From NCBI GenBank assembly GCA_040275425.1, contig JBEOKB010000039.1:1-34543 (forward strand): 34,543 bases of DNA, given 5' to 3'. Source of the stretch: Pinisolibacter sp040275425. Its GTDB lineage: Bacteria; Pseudomonadota; Alphaproteobacteria; Rhizobiales; Ancalomicrobiaceae. Under the pieces are notes generated by a model. The model worked only from the letters and a program-made list of their open reading frames with translations. It was not told where the DNA came from and did no database searches. The position numbers and the translations under genes are program-made. The stretch's first letter is position 1, and each line of letters begins with the position of its first letter. Of this stretch, positions 26,298-34,543 are shown piece after piece.

Positions 26298-26395
26298 GAC
26301 GCCCCCCTCTTCATCACGGCATCCCGGCCGGGAGAAACTCGGATCGGCGGCAAGGGCCCGACCCGGACGGACGCCCCTCAAGGGGGCAATTCGAC

Positions 26396-26412
26396 GTTAA
26401 CCAAATGTTAAG
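26396..26412 (-). promoter_or_regulatory. CtrA-type binding site (TTAA-N7-TTAAC)
   Basis: On the minus strand the sequence reads TTAA-CATTTGG-TTAAC, an exact match to the full CtrA consensus of alphaproteobacteria. It lies about 100 bases upstream of the unknown membrane-protein gene (start 26297) and about 185 bases from the divergent gene at 26595. Orientation favours the minus-strand gene. It falls in the most AT-rich stretch of the window. Confidence 0.6.
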
Positions 26413-26594
26413 ACCCTGGTCAATCGGAAATTTGTGATTGTTCCCAACTCATAATAACAATCAACGGAAACGGTATTTCGGTTGCAGAAAGCGTAGCTTC
26501 GTCACGCCTGACGGCCCCTTTGCCAAAGGCCGTTGACCTTTTGCGCCCCGTAACGCAAGATACTAACAACAAGTTAATAAGTCAGAGTAGCGTC
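26413..26594. promoter_or_regulatory. AT-rich divergent regulatory region with dyads and promoter
   Basis: GATTGTT (26436-26442) and AACAATC (26456-26462) form a perfect inverted repeat, and an extra CAATC at 26421-26425 pairs with the first GATTG, giving three boxes of alternating orientation. On the plus strand TTGACC (26533-26538) followed by AAGATA (26557-26562), 18 bases apart, is a candidate promoter for the gene at 26595. CTTTG-C-CAAAG (26518-26528) is a further small palindrome. No ORF of note lies here. Confidence 0.45.
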
Positions 26595-27050
26595 ATGTTC
26601 GAGTCCGAGTACGACCTGCGGCGCACCGCGTCCCCCGTCGATCGCCTGTTCGCCGACCTCGATCGCCAGATCGAGCAGCTGATTCTGCTCTACGGAAATG
26701 CGTCCTATTTCGATGCCGACCGCGCCCGCAGGCGCCGTCAGGCGCTCGATGCCGCGCTCGACAAGACCGAGGGTCTCGTCACCCGCGACGAACGCGCCCC
26801 GGCCGCATCGGCCACGGAGAGAGCGTCCGGCGGCAACCGCCCGCAGCGCATCGAGAGCGAAATAACATCGTTCATTCAGGACATGGGCAAACCGGTCATG
26901 ATCGACGAGGTCCACGAGCACCTGACCGCCATTGGCCTCGGCGAACCGCGCCCGAGCCTGATCACCCGCATGAGCCGCATGGCGGGCGCCGGCAAGCTGA
27001 CGCGCTCCGGCCGCGGCTACTACGAGCTCGGCGAAGCCCCCGAAGCCTGA
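26595..27050 (+). CDS. Protein of unknown function with C-terminal winged-helix-like domain
   Basis: The product has 151 residues. Residues 1-60 appear helical and charged (VDRLFADLDRQIEQLILLYG, then RARRRRQALDAALDKTEGL). A polar linker (about 61-84) leads to a compact C-terminal domain, SEITSFIQDMGKPVMIDEVH, TAIGLGEPRPSLITRMSRM and AGAGKLTRSGRGYYELG. The last element resembles the wing of a winged helix, such as the HARE-HTH or similar domains that predict DNA binding. The ribosome-binding site is weak (CAGAGTAG). It diverges from the membrane-protein gene and shares its AT-rich regulatory region. I know of no characterised homologue, and DNA binding is inferred. Confidence 0.7.
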   Translation: MFESEYDLRRTASPVDRLFADLDRQIEQLILLYGNASYFDADRARRRRQALDAALDKTEGLVTRDERAPAASATERASGGNRPQRIESEITSFIQDMGKPVMIDEVHEHLTAIGLGEPRPSLITRMSRMAGAGKLTRSGRGYYELGEAPEA

Positions 27051-27124
27051 ACCCCTCCTTCCGAGGGGCTTGCCATCGCCTCCGCCCTGTCGGAACCTCC
27101 CCGCAACGAAGACGGGGAAACGCC

Positions 27125-28765
27125 TTGGACGAAACGACGAGCGAGACGGCCGATCGGCCGCACGTGGAGGCTTTTCGCCAGATTCTCGTCTGGCCGCTCC
27201 AGCTCATGCCCAGCGCGCCCGACGCGGCGCCGCCGTGGGAGCGCCTCGCCGCGCATCCGAACGCCCCCTGGGTCGAACTGCAGGACGACTTCCCCGAGGA
27301 CGCCACCCTCTATCAGGAGCGGCACTACCGCGAGTTCGTCGCCTTCCTGCCCCACGTCCGCCGCTTCCTCTACGGCGAGCGCGCCAACCGCTCCGGCCAC
27401 ACCACCTACGGCGAGAGCCCGATCCGCATCTTCCGCCGCACCGGCCTCGCCGCCGTCCGTGTCACTCTGGAGGGACGCGCTGAGCCGCTCGAACTCGCCG
27501 TGGTCCACGCCGATCTCTATTTCTTCTACGACGTCGACGTCGTCATCCTGGTGGTCGAGGTCGAGGGCCGCGACCTGCCGCTCGCCGAAGCGCAGGACCT
27601 GATCTACCGCCTCGGCCGCGCCTACCCCGCCGGTTGGAACGCCGACGGCGCCCCCGTCAACTGTTTCCCGGCGGTCGAATGGCTCGACGCCGACGGGCGC
27701 GTCCTCTCGGCTTCCGACTACGACGCCCGCGAGCGCTTCATGTCGGCGGTCTGCCGCACCCAGGCCACCACCATCTCCGCCCATTGGCAGTGGCTGCTCG
27801 CCCCCCTCTCGCTCGATCCGACCGAGCACGTCGCCGTCGCCGCCTACCGCCAGCTCGAATTCCACCGCATGCCGCTGATGGCCTGGCTCGCCCTCGACGA
27901 TCCGCGCGCCCTCACCCGCGCCGACGCGATCCGGCTCGCCTTCGCCGTCGCCCCGGGCGAATCCGTGACCCTGCCCTACGGCACCGAGTTCCTCGCCGAC
28001 TTCGAGCGAACCTACTGCTACGACCGCTTCCACGACCCCTCGCGCCACGACGACTGGACCGACACCCGCATCCTGTGCTCGGGCCAGGCCTTCGTCGCCG
28101 TCGGCGACGCCCGCCGCCCCTTCTTCGTCGACGCCGAGCGCGGTCAGCTCTCGCAGTTCCGCCACCAGTACTTCCTGGTCGGCCTCATCGCCCACTTCCA
28201 CCGCGCCGCGCTTCTGATGCTGCAGGACCGGCTCGTCACCACCATGAACCGGCTCGATCCGGCGCGCCGCGAATCGGTCGGCCGCTTCCGCCACGACATC
28301 CGCGCCACCCTCGAGGTGTTCCTGCGCTTCACCCATCGCTACTACTTCTCGGAAATCTCCGATCAGGCCCCGCTGCGCGACGTCTTCCGCCTGTGGTCCG
28401 GCCACCTCGGCACAGGTCGGCTCTACGAGGAGTTGCGCGAAGAAATCAACGACATGGCGAGCTATCTCGAGACGGATCTGTTGCGCCGTCAGGCCGTCAC
28501 CATCCTCCAGCTCACCGTCGTCACCCTGTTCAGCCAGATCGGCATGCTCGCCACCGGCTTCCTCGGCATGAACATCTTCGGCTGGGCCGAGGCCGAACCA
28601 TTCGAAAAGACGCTGATCTTCCTCTGCGCCCTGCTGCCTTCGGCCGGCATCACCTTCTACACCGTGCTGAAGGCCCGCCGCCTCGCCGCCTTCCTCGACA
28701 GCCTCGCCAACGAGAAGCTCGGATGGCGCGCCAAGTTCGCCGCCCTGCGCGAAGTCTGGCGCTGA
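27125..28765 (+). CDS. CorA-family divalent cation transporter-like protein
   Basis: The product has 546 residues if it starts at TTG 27125, with GGGGAA upstream. No ATG precedes RQILVWPLQLMP, a stretch I take as part of the conserved N-terminus. The large soluble part (about 1-450) ends in long helices (LHYYF-like region, then EEINDMASYLETDLLRRQAV). Two membrane segments follow, with the hallmark GMN motif at residues 481-483 (GFLGMNIFGW) and FLCALLPSAGITFYTVL. CorA proteins are pentameric Mg2+ or Co2+/Ni2+ channels. The soluble region is much longer than in classical CorA (about 316 residues), so this is a distinct subgroup of unknown ion preference. Confidence 0.85.
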   Translation: MDETTSETADRPHVEAFRQILVWPLQLMPSAPDAAPPWERLAAHPNAPWVELQDDFPEDATLYQERHYREFVAFLPHVRRFLYGERANRSGHTTYGESPIRIFRRTGLAAVRVTLEGRAEPLELAVVHADLYFFYDVDVVILVVEVEGRDLPLAEAQDLIYRLGRAYPAGWNADGAPVNCFPAVEWLDADGRVLSASDYDARERFMSAVCRTQATTISAHWQWLLAPLSLDPTEHVAVAAYRQLEFHRMPLMAWLALDDPRALTRADAIRLAFAVAPGESVTLPYGTEFLADFERTYCYDRFHDPSRHDDWTDTRILCSGQAFVAVGDARRPFFVDAERGQLSQFRHQYFLVGLIAHFHRAALLMLQDRLVTTMNRLDPARRESVGRFRHDIRATLEVFLRFTHRYYFSEISDQAPLRDVFRLWSGHLGTGRLYEELREEINDMASYLETDLLRRQAVTILQLTVVTLFSQIGMLATGFLGMNIFGWAEAEPFEKTLIFLCALLPSAGITFYTVLKARRLAAFLDSLANEKLGWRAKFAALREVWR

Positions 28766-28810
28766 CCGATCGGGCCTCCTCCGCCCGCTGCGGGCCAGGA
28801 AGGCGCGCCG

Positions 28811-30049
28811 TCACAACCAGTCGTCGGGCGATCCGCGCACGTCGTCGAGCTCCTCGAGCGCGATGTCGCCGCGCGGCGTGATCGCTTCGCGCGCGATGCG
28901 CTCGCGCGCCACCGCGCGAATGTGTTCGGCGATCTCGCTCTTCTTCTGCATCAGATACTGCAGATCCTCCGCGTCGAGCAGCAGCAGCCGACAGTGCGTC
29001 AGCGCGATAACGTCGGCCGAGCGCCGCGCCCGTCGCAACACGGCGATCTCGCCGAAGAACGCCCCGTCGGCCAGATGCAGCTTCTCGTGCGGCAGGGCGA
29101 TCTCCACCTTGCCCGACGAGATGAAGTACATCGAATGGGCCGGATCGCCCGCCGCGGTGATCACCGTGCCCGCTTCCACCGTCTGCGCCCGCAGCAGGCG
29201 CATGACGTCGGCGATTTCCGCCGCCGACAGCTGCGAGAACAGCGGCACGCGCGCCACCATGCCCCAGGTCACCACGAAGTCGCGGCTGTGGATCTCGCGC
29301 GCGAAGGCCGTGGCGATGATACCGACCGGAAGCGCGAACATGCAGAAGCCGAACAGCATGACGATGCCCGCGAGTAGACGCCCGGCCGGCGTCACCGGCA
29401 CCATGTCGCCGTAGCCGACCGTGGTCAGCGTCGTCACCGCCCAGTACATCGCCGCCGGGATCGATCCGAACCGGTCGGGCTGCACCGCCCCCTCGATCCA
29501 GTGCATCAGCGACGCCGCCGTGATGACGAGACCCGCCATCACCACCGCGCTGGCGAACAGCGCCCGTCGCTCCGAGGCGACCGCGTTGAAGAGAGAACTC
29601 ATACCCGCCGAATAGCGCGCCAGCTTGAGGAAGCGCAGCAGGCGGAACACCGCGAAGACGTTGACGTCGTAGACCCCGAAGGCGAATCCGACCAGCGTCG
29701 GCGCCACCGACAGAAAATCGATGATCGCCGCCGGCGACAGCACGTAGTGGATGCGCGCGCCCACCCGCCCGTAACGCTTGAGCGGCACGTGCTCGTCCGA
29801 GATCCACACCCGAAGCAGGTACTCGGCGGCGAAGATCACCACCGTGCCCACTTCGATCGCCAGGAAGATCGGCTCATAGGCCGCCTTCAGTTCCTTGACC
29901 GTCTCGAGGATCACCGTCGCCACGTTGACGACGATCATCACCACGATGAGACGCTCGACCAGGAGAGCGACCGGATCACCGAGCGGCGGCACCTCGAGAA
30001 TCTCGAAGATTCGCCGCTTCCAACTCGCTCGCCTCGTCTTGGACGGCAT
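28811..30049 (-). CDS. Cyclic-nucleotide-gated K+ channel, MloK1-like
   Basis: The product has 412 residues, with six membrane segments (about 30-250). The S4-like segment FRLLRFLKLARYS has regularly spaced basic residues, and the selectivity filter TVGYGD is at 210-215 (TTLTTVGYGDM). A cyclic-nucleotide-binding domain occupies about 265-380; its phosphate-binding cassette FFGEIAVLRRARRSADV retains the glutamate (E334) and arginine (R343) needed for nucleotide binding. The architecture equals that of MloK1 from Mesorhizobium loti, a cAMP-gated K+ channel, although it is somewhat longer. GGGGAGGGG precedes ATG 30049. It lies 37 bases downstream of alaS, so read-through is possible. The C-terminal tail (about 385-412) is acidic. 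Confidence 0.9.
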   Translation of the reverse strand: MPSKTRRASWKRRIFEILEVPPLGDPVALLVERLIVVMIVVNVATVILETVKELKAAYEPIFLAIEVGTVVIFAAEYLLRVWISDEHVPLKRYGRVGARIHYVLSPAAIIDFLSVAPTLVGFAFGVYDVNVFAVFRLLRFLKLARYSAGMSSLFNAVASERRALFASAVVMAGLVITAASLMHWIEGAVQPDRFGSIPAAMYWAVTTLTTVGYGDMVPVTPAGRLLAGIVMLFGFCMFALPVGIIATAFAREIHSRDFVVTWGMVARVPLFSQLSAAEIADVMRLLRAQTVEAGTVITAAGDPAHSMYFISSGKVEIALPHEKLHLADGAFFGEIAVLRRARRSADVIALTHCRLLLLDAEDLQYLMQKKSEIAEHIRAVARERIAREAITPRGDIALEELDDVRGSPDDWL

Positions 30050-30086
30050 TCGCCCGTCCCCTCCCCGCTCCGTCGACGTCTCGAAT

Positions 30087-32759
30087 TCACGCACCGGCGA
30101 GCGCGGCGATCCGCTCCGCGATCGCCTCGACCGCCGCGTCCGCCTTGGCTCCGTCGGGACCACCCGCCTGCGCCATGTCCGGTCGGCCCCCGCCACCCTT
30201 GCCGCCCATCACCTCGGAACCGATCCGCACCAGATCGACCGCGTTGAGCGTCGCGGTCGCGCCGTCACTGACGCCGACCACGATACCCGCCTTGCCGTCG
30301 TCGCCGAGACCGACGATCACCACCGCGCCGTTGGCGATCGTCTTCTTCGCCTCGTCGACCAGCCCCTTGAGATCCTTCGGCGAAATGCCGCTGACCACCC
30401 GCCCGACGAATTCGAACGCGCCGATCGTGCGCACCGGCGACGTCGCGGCCCCGCCGCCGCCGCCCATCGCCAGCTTCTTCTTCGCCTCGCCGAGCTCGCG
30501 CTCGAACCGGCGTCGATCGTCCGCGATCGTCTCGACCCGGCCGAGCACCTCGCCGGGCTGCACCTTCAGGAACGCCGCCAGATCACGCACGCGCTTGTCC
30601 TGCTCGGCGAGGTGCCGCCGCGCGCCGCGCGCTGTGGTCGCCTCGAGACGACGCACACCCGCCGCCACCGCGCTCTCCGCCAGCACCGAAACGAGACCGA
30701 TGTCGCCCGTTCGCCCGACGTGCGTGCCGCCGCACAGCTCGACCGAGAACGACCGTCCCGCCCGATTGCCGCCGCCCTGACGGCCCATCGACACGACCCG
30801 CACCTCCTCGCCGTACTTCTCCCCGAACAGCGCCTTGGCGCCCGAGGCGATGGCGTCGTCGACCGAGAGCAGCCGCGTCGCCACCTCGTCGTTCTGTAGC
30901 ACCACGTCGTTGGCGATCTCCTCGACCCGCGTGATCTCCTCCGCCGACAGCGGCTTGGGATGCGAGAAGTCGAAGCGCAACCGATCCGCCGTCACCAGCG
31001 AGCCCTTCTGCGCCACGTGATCGCCGAGCACCTCGCGCAGCGCCTCGTGCAGAATGTGGGTGGCCGAGTGATTGGCCCGGATCGCCCGCCGCCGCTCGCC
31101 GTCCACCACCAGACGAACCGCCGCCCCCGTCTCCATCCGCCCCGACTCGAGCCGCCCGACGTGAACGAACAGCCCGTCGCCCTCCTTTCGGGTGTCCTCG
31201 ACCACGAAGCGGAACCCGTCGCCGAAGATCGCGCCGGTATCGCCGATCTGGCCGCCCGATTCCGCGTAGAATGGCGTCTGATTGCACACCACCTGCGCCT
31301 GAGAACCGGCCTCGACCGTCCCGACCTCGGCCCCACCGACCACCAGCGCCGCGATCGTCGCCTCGGCCGTCTCGGTGTCGTAGCCGAGGAACTCGCTCGC
31401 TCCCACCTTGTCCTTGAGCCCGAACCAGATCGCCGCCGAGGCCGCCTCGCCCGACCCCGCCCACGACGCCCGCGCCTCCGCGCGCTGGCGCGCCATCGCA
31501 TCCTGGAACCCGCCGACGTCGACGTGGATGTCGCGACGCCGCAGCGCGTCCTGGGTCAGATCGAGCGGGAAGCCGTAGGTGTCGTAGAGCTTGAACGCCG
31601 TCTCGCCGTCGAGCTTGTCGCCCGCCGCGAAGTCGCGCGTCGCCTCGTCGAGCAACCCGAGCCCGCGCTCCAGCGTCTTACGGAACCGCGTCTCCTCGAG
31701 CCGCATGGTCTCTGTGATCAGCGCCTCCGCCCGCCCGAGTTCCGGATAGGCCCGGCCCATTTCGCCGACCAGCGTCGGCACCAGCCGCCACATCAGCGGA
31801 TCGCGCGCGCCCAGGAGATGGGCATGGCGCATGCCGCGACGCATGATCCGGCGTAGAACGTAACCGCGTCCCTCGTTCGACGGCAGCACGCCGTCGGCGA
31901 TCAGGAACGACGCCGCGCGCAGATGGTCGGAGATGACCCGGTGGCTCGCCCGCGCATCCCCTTCCGCCGCCACCCCGGTCGCCTCGACCGAGGCCCGGAT
32001 CAGCGTCTTGAACAGATCGATGTCGTAGTTGTCGTGCACGCCCTGCAGCACCGCCGCCACGCGCTCGAGCCCCATGCCCGTGTCGATCGACGGCTTCGGC
32101 AGGCGCGTGCGCGCTCCGTCCGCCGTCTGTTCGTACTGCATGAACACCAGATTCCAGATCTCGATGAACCGATCGCCGTCCTCGTCCGGCGAGCCCGGCG
32201 GTCCGCCCCAGATGTGTTCGCCGTGATCGAAGAAGATCTCCGAACACGGACCGCACGGACCGGTGTCGCCCATCTGCCAGAAGTTGTCGGACGTGGCGAT
32301 GCGGATGATCCGATCGTCCGCGAACCCGGCGATCTTCTTCCACAGCCCGTGCGCCTCGTCGTCGTCGGCATAGACGGTGACGAGCAGCCGCTTCGGGTCG
32401 AGCGCGAAGTCCTTCGTGATCAGCGTCCAGGCGTGATGGATCGCCTCTTCCTTGAAATAGTCGCCGAAGGAGAAGTTCCCCAGCATTTCGAAGAAGGTGT
32501 GATGGCGTGCCGTGTAACCGACGTTGTCGAGGTCGTTGTGCTTGCCGCCCGCCCGCACGCACTTCTGCGCCGTGGTCGCCCGCACGTAGTCGCGCTTCTC
32601 GACGCCGGTGAACAAGTTCTTGAACTGAACCATGCCCGAATTGGCGAACATCAACGTCGGATCGTTGCGCGGCACCAGCGGGCTCGACGGCACCACCTCG
32701 TGGCCGGCCCTGGCGAAATAATCGAGGAAGGTCGCGCGGATCTCGTTGACGCCACTCAT
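30087..32759 (-). CDS. alaS: Alanine--tRNA ligase
   Basis: The product has 890 residues, full length for bacterial AlaS. The catalytic core starts MSGVNEIRATFLDYFARAGH and has PTLMFANSGMVQFKNLFTG and RHHTFFEMLGNFSFGDYFKE (class II motifs 1 and 2). The editing domain keeps its zinc ligands in NHSATHILHEALR and VELCGGTHVGRTGD. The C-terminal C-Ala domain ends with the glycine-rich GGKGGGGRPDMAQAGG. It charges tRNA-Ala and clears mischarged Ser/Gly. ATG 32759 begins the conserved sequence; longer readings add unrelated residues. The gene follows recA on the same strand after about 310 bases, the usual arrangement. Confidence 0.98.
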   Translation of the reverse strand: MSGVNEIRATFLDYFARAGHEVVPSSPLVPRNDPTLMFANSGMVQFKNLFTGVEKRDYVRATTAQKCVRAGGKHNDLDNVGYTARHHTFFEMLGNFSFGDYFKEEAIHHAWTLITKDFALDPKRLLVTVYADDDEAHGLWKKIAGFADDRIIRIATSDNFWQMGDTGPCGPCSEIFFDHGEHIWGGPPGSPDEDGDRFIEIWNLVFMQYEQTADGARTRLPKPSIDTGMGLERVAAVLQGVHDNYDIDLFKTLIRASVEATGVAAEGDARASHRVISDHLRAASFLIADGVLPSNEGRGYVLRRIMRRGMRHAHLLGARDPLMWRLVPTLVGEMGRAYPELGRAEALITETMRLEETRFRKTLERGLGLLDEATRDFAAGDKLDGETAFKLYDTYGFPLDLTQDALRRRDIHVDVGGFQDAMARQRAEARASWAGSGEAASAAIWFGLKDKVGASEFLGYDTETAEATIAALVVGGAEVGTVEAGSQAQVVCNQTPFYAESGGQIGDTGAIFGDGFRFVVEDTRKEGDGLFVHVGRLESGRMETGAAVRLVVDGERRRAIRANHSATHILHEALREVLGDHVAQKGSLVTADRLRFDFSHPKPLSAEEITRVEEIANDVVLQNDEVATRLLSVDDAIASGAKALFGEKYGEEVRVVSMGRQGGGNRAGRSFSVELCGGTHVGRTGDIGLVSVLAESAVAAGVRRLEATTARGARRHLAEQDKRVRDLAAFLKVQPGEVLGRVETIADDRRRFERELGEAKKKLAMGGGGGAATSPVRTIGAFEFVGRVVSGISPKDLKGLVDEAKKTIANGAVVIVGLGDDGKAGIVVGVSDGATATLNAVDLVRIGSEVMGGKGGGGRPDMAQAGGPDGAKADAAVEAIAERIAALAGA

Positions 32760-33069
32760 GATGAAACAGGGCCCTCTGGTCGGTACACGGTTCGAGGTTT
32801 TAGCCGTCGCCGGCTCCCGTGTCCACAAAACAGCCGCAATTGCGCACGGCCGACCGCCTCGAGGGTGAACGGGCTTCGCCCGCGCCACCGGCCTCGCGCG
32901 CCGTCGCCCCTCGCCCCCGACGCCCCACTTCGCGACGTTCCGCGACACCGCCGTCGTTCGAACACCGCGAACTCATCCCCGCGACGGACCGGAGCACCGC
33001 CCCGCTCCGTCACGCTCTCCTCGCGAACGGCTCGACCACACCCGAGCCGGAAGCACGCCTCCCGCCCGA
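32760..33069. promoter_or_regulatory. Intergenic region between recA and alaS
   Basis: This 310-base gap has no supported gene. On the minus strand TTGTGG (32828-32823) and GGCTAA (32805-32800), 17 bases apart, are a weak promoter candidate for alaS; the -10 is poor. CGGCTCG (33028-33034) and CGAGCCG (33043-33049) form a perfect hairpin 20 bases past the recA stop, without a T-run, and may help end the recA transcript. Confidence 0.35.
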
Positions 33070-34152
<1,083 letters not shown>

Positions 34153-34201
34153 CGTCCCACTCCCTTGTCGCACGCCGTTCCCGGTCCTTCAAAGCAGCGC
34201 T

Positions 34202-34229
34202 AATGTACATGCTTTGTTCCGATTGGCAA
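34202..34229 (-). promoter_or_regulatory. recA promoter with overlapping degenerate LexA box
   Basis: On the minus strand TTGCCA (34229-34224) and TACATT (34207-34202) are separated by 16 bases. Between them GTAC-N7-GTTC (34205-34219, plus strand) differs from the LexA consensus GTTC-N7-GTTC by one base. It sits 50-70 bases before the recA start, where a repressor would block RNA polymerase. Confidence 0.5.
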
Positions 34230-34272
34230 GCCCTCACTCAAGTGTCTGTAGAATAACTTGTTTCAGAGTAGT

Positions 34273-34287
34273 GTTCCTCAGGTGTTC
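34273..34287. promoter_or_regulatory. LexA (SOS) box, GTTC-N7-GTTC
   Basis: GTTC (34273-34276), seven bases, GTTC (34284-34287) is an exact match to the alphaproteobacterial LexA box. It lies about 120 bases upstream of recA and about 150 bases upstream of the exported-protein gene on the opposite strand, so it could act on either. Confidence 0.7.
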
Positions 34288-34435
34288 CGACGATTGGAAC
34301 GAGGTCGGCGGCTCGGGGATGATGCCCCGCCCGTCCGCGAGCGGACCGACGATTCGCCCCGGCCGGCGAAGGGATGCGCCCTCTCGCGTCGACTTCGCCA
34401 CCGATGTAGGCTGGAGGCTCCAGGAGGCCCGCCCG

Positions 34436-34543
34436 ATGAGATCCCTCGTGTACGCCGCGCTCTTCGTCGTCTCGGCCGCGTCGCCCGCCACCGCCGAGCC
34501 CGTCACCGTCTGCGGCCACGTCGTCCGCACCGAGAAGCTCGTG
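34436..34543 (+). CDS. Exported protein, N-terminal fragment (cut by window end)
   Basis: AGGAGG lies 9 bases before ATG 34436 and the frame is open to the last base, giving 36 residues. They begin MRSLVYAALFVVSAASPATA, a standard signal peptide with a likely cleavage site after ATA, and continue EPVTVCGHVVRTEKLV. A cysteine follows six residues after the predicted cleavage site. The gene diverges from recA. Nothing further can be said about family or function from this fragment. Confidence 0.72.
   Translation, partial: MRSLVYAALFVVSAASPATAEPVTVCGHVVRTEKLV

Noticed and set aside
34524..34543. Adapter at the right end of the window
   Set aside because: The last bases do not match adapter sequence and stay in frame with the exported-protein gene, so the right edge looks like a plain cut.

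Overview
The window is about 34.5 kb of very GC-rich DNA whose gene content and order point to an alphaproteobacterium, most likely of the order Hyphomicrobiales (Rhizobiales). The evidence is the chain purB / DUF1476 / purC-purS-purQ-purL / bolA / monothiol glutaredoxin / rpsD / murI / trmJ-like / icd / alaS / recA, a eukaryote-like dimeric NADP isocitrate dehydrogenase, an alphaproteobacterial GTTC-N7-GTTC LexA box upstream of recA, and a match to the CtrA consensus TTAA-N7-TTAAC. I cannot name a genus. The first 18 bases are identical to the end of an Illumina adapter, so position 1 is almost certainly an uncleaned contig end and the first gene is cut there.

Layout. 1-3.6 kb: the N-terminal third of a fused indolepyruvate:ferredoxin oxidoreductase, divergent from an Lrp/AsnC regulator, then a D-amino-acid dehydrogenase-like flavoenzyme coupled to a small membrane protein. 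3.8-14.5 kb: the purine block (purB, purC, purS, purQ, purL), interrupted by a phosphoesterase, an HpcH/HpaI aldolase, the DUF1476 (F1-ATPase zeta-type) gene and a compact opposite-strand operon arsR - DUF318 permease - thioredoxin-like protein. bolA and a CGFS glutaredoxin follow purL. 14.6-16 kb: an inverted pair of GTAG-headed REP palindromes, a Zur-like Fur-family gene and an orphan small ORF. 16-21 kb, all on the minus strand: rpsD, two tandem paralogous Sel1-type secreted proteins, murI and a TrmJ-like methyltransferase. 21-25.7 kb, plus strand: a membrane-anchored TPR protein, a MerR regulator, icd and a GNAT acetyltransferase. 25.7-28.8 kb is accessory: a membrane protein of unknown function and a winged-helix-like protein diverge from an unusually AT-rich region holding a CtrA-type box, followed by a CorA-family transporter. 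28.8-34.2 kb, minus strand: a cyclic-nucleotide-gated K+ channel, alaS and recA. The window ends in the signal peptide of an exported protein.

How the genes work together. PurS, PurQ and PurL form the FGAM synthetase complex; PurC and PurB carry out later steps of IMP synthesis. BolA and the CGFS glutaredoxin form the usual Fe-S/iron-sensing pair. The arsR operon looks like a metalloid- or metal-responsive efflux unit with a cysteine-rich permease N-terminus. The rest is mostly housekeeping.

I found no defence system, prophage, insertion sequence, CRISPR array, tRNA or rRNA. The signals most worth following are the CtrA-type box and surrounding dyads at 26.4 kb, the two paired-palindrome repeats (11.4 and 14.7 kb), the structured purC leader, a concentric dyad upstream of the MerR gene, and a perfect dyad between the Lrp regulator and the oxidoreductase.
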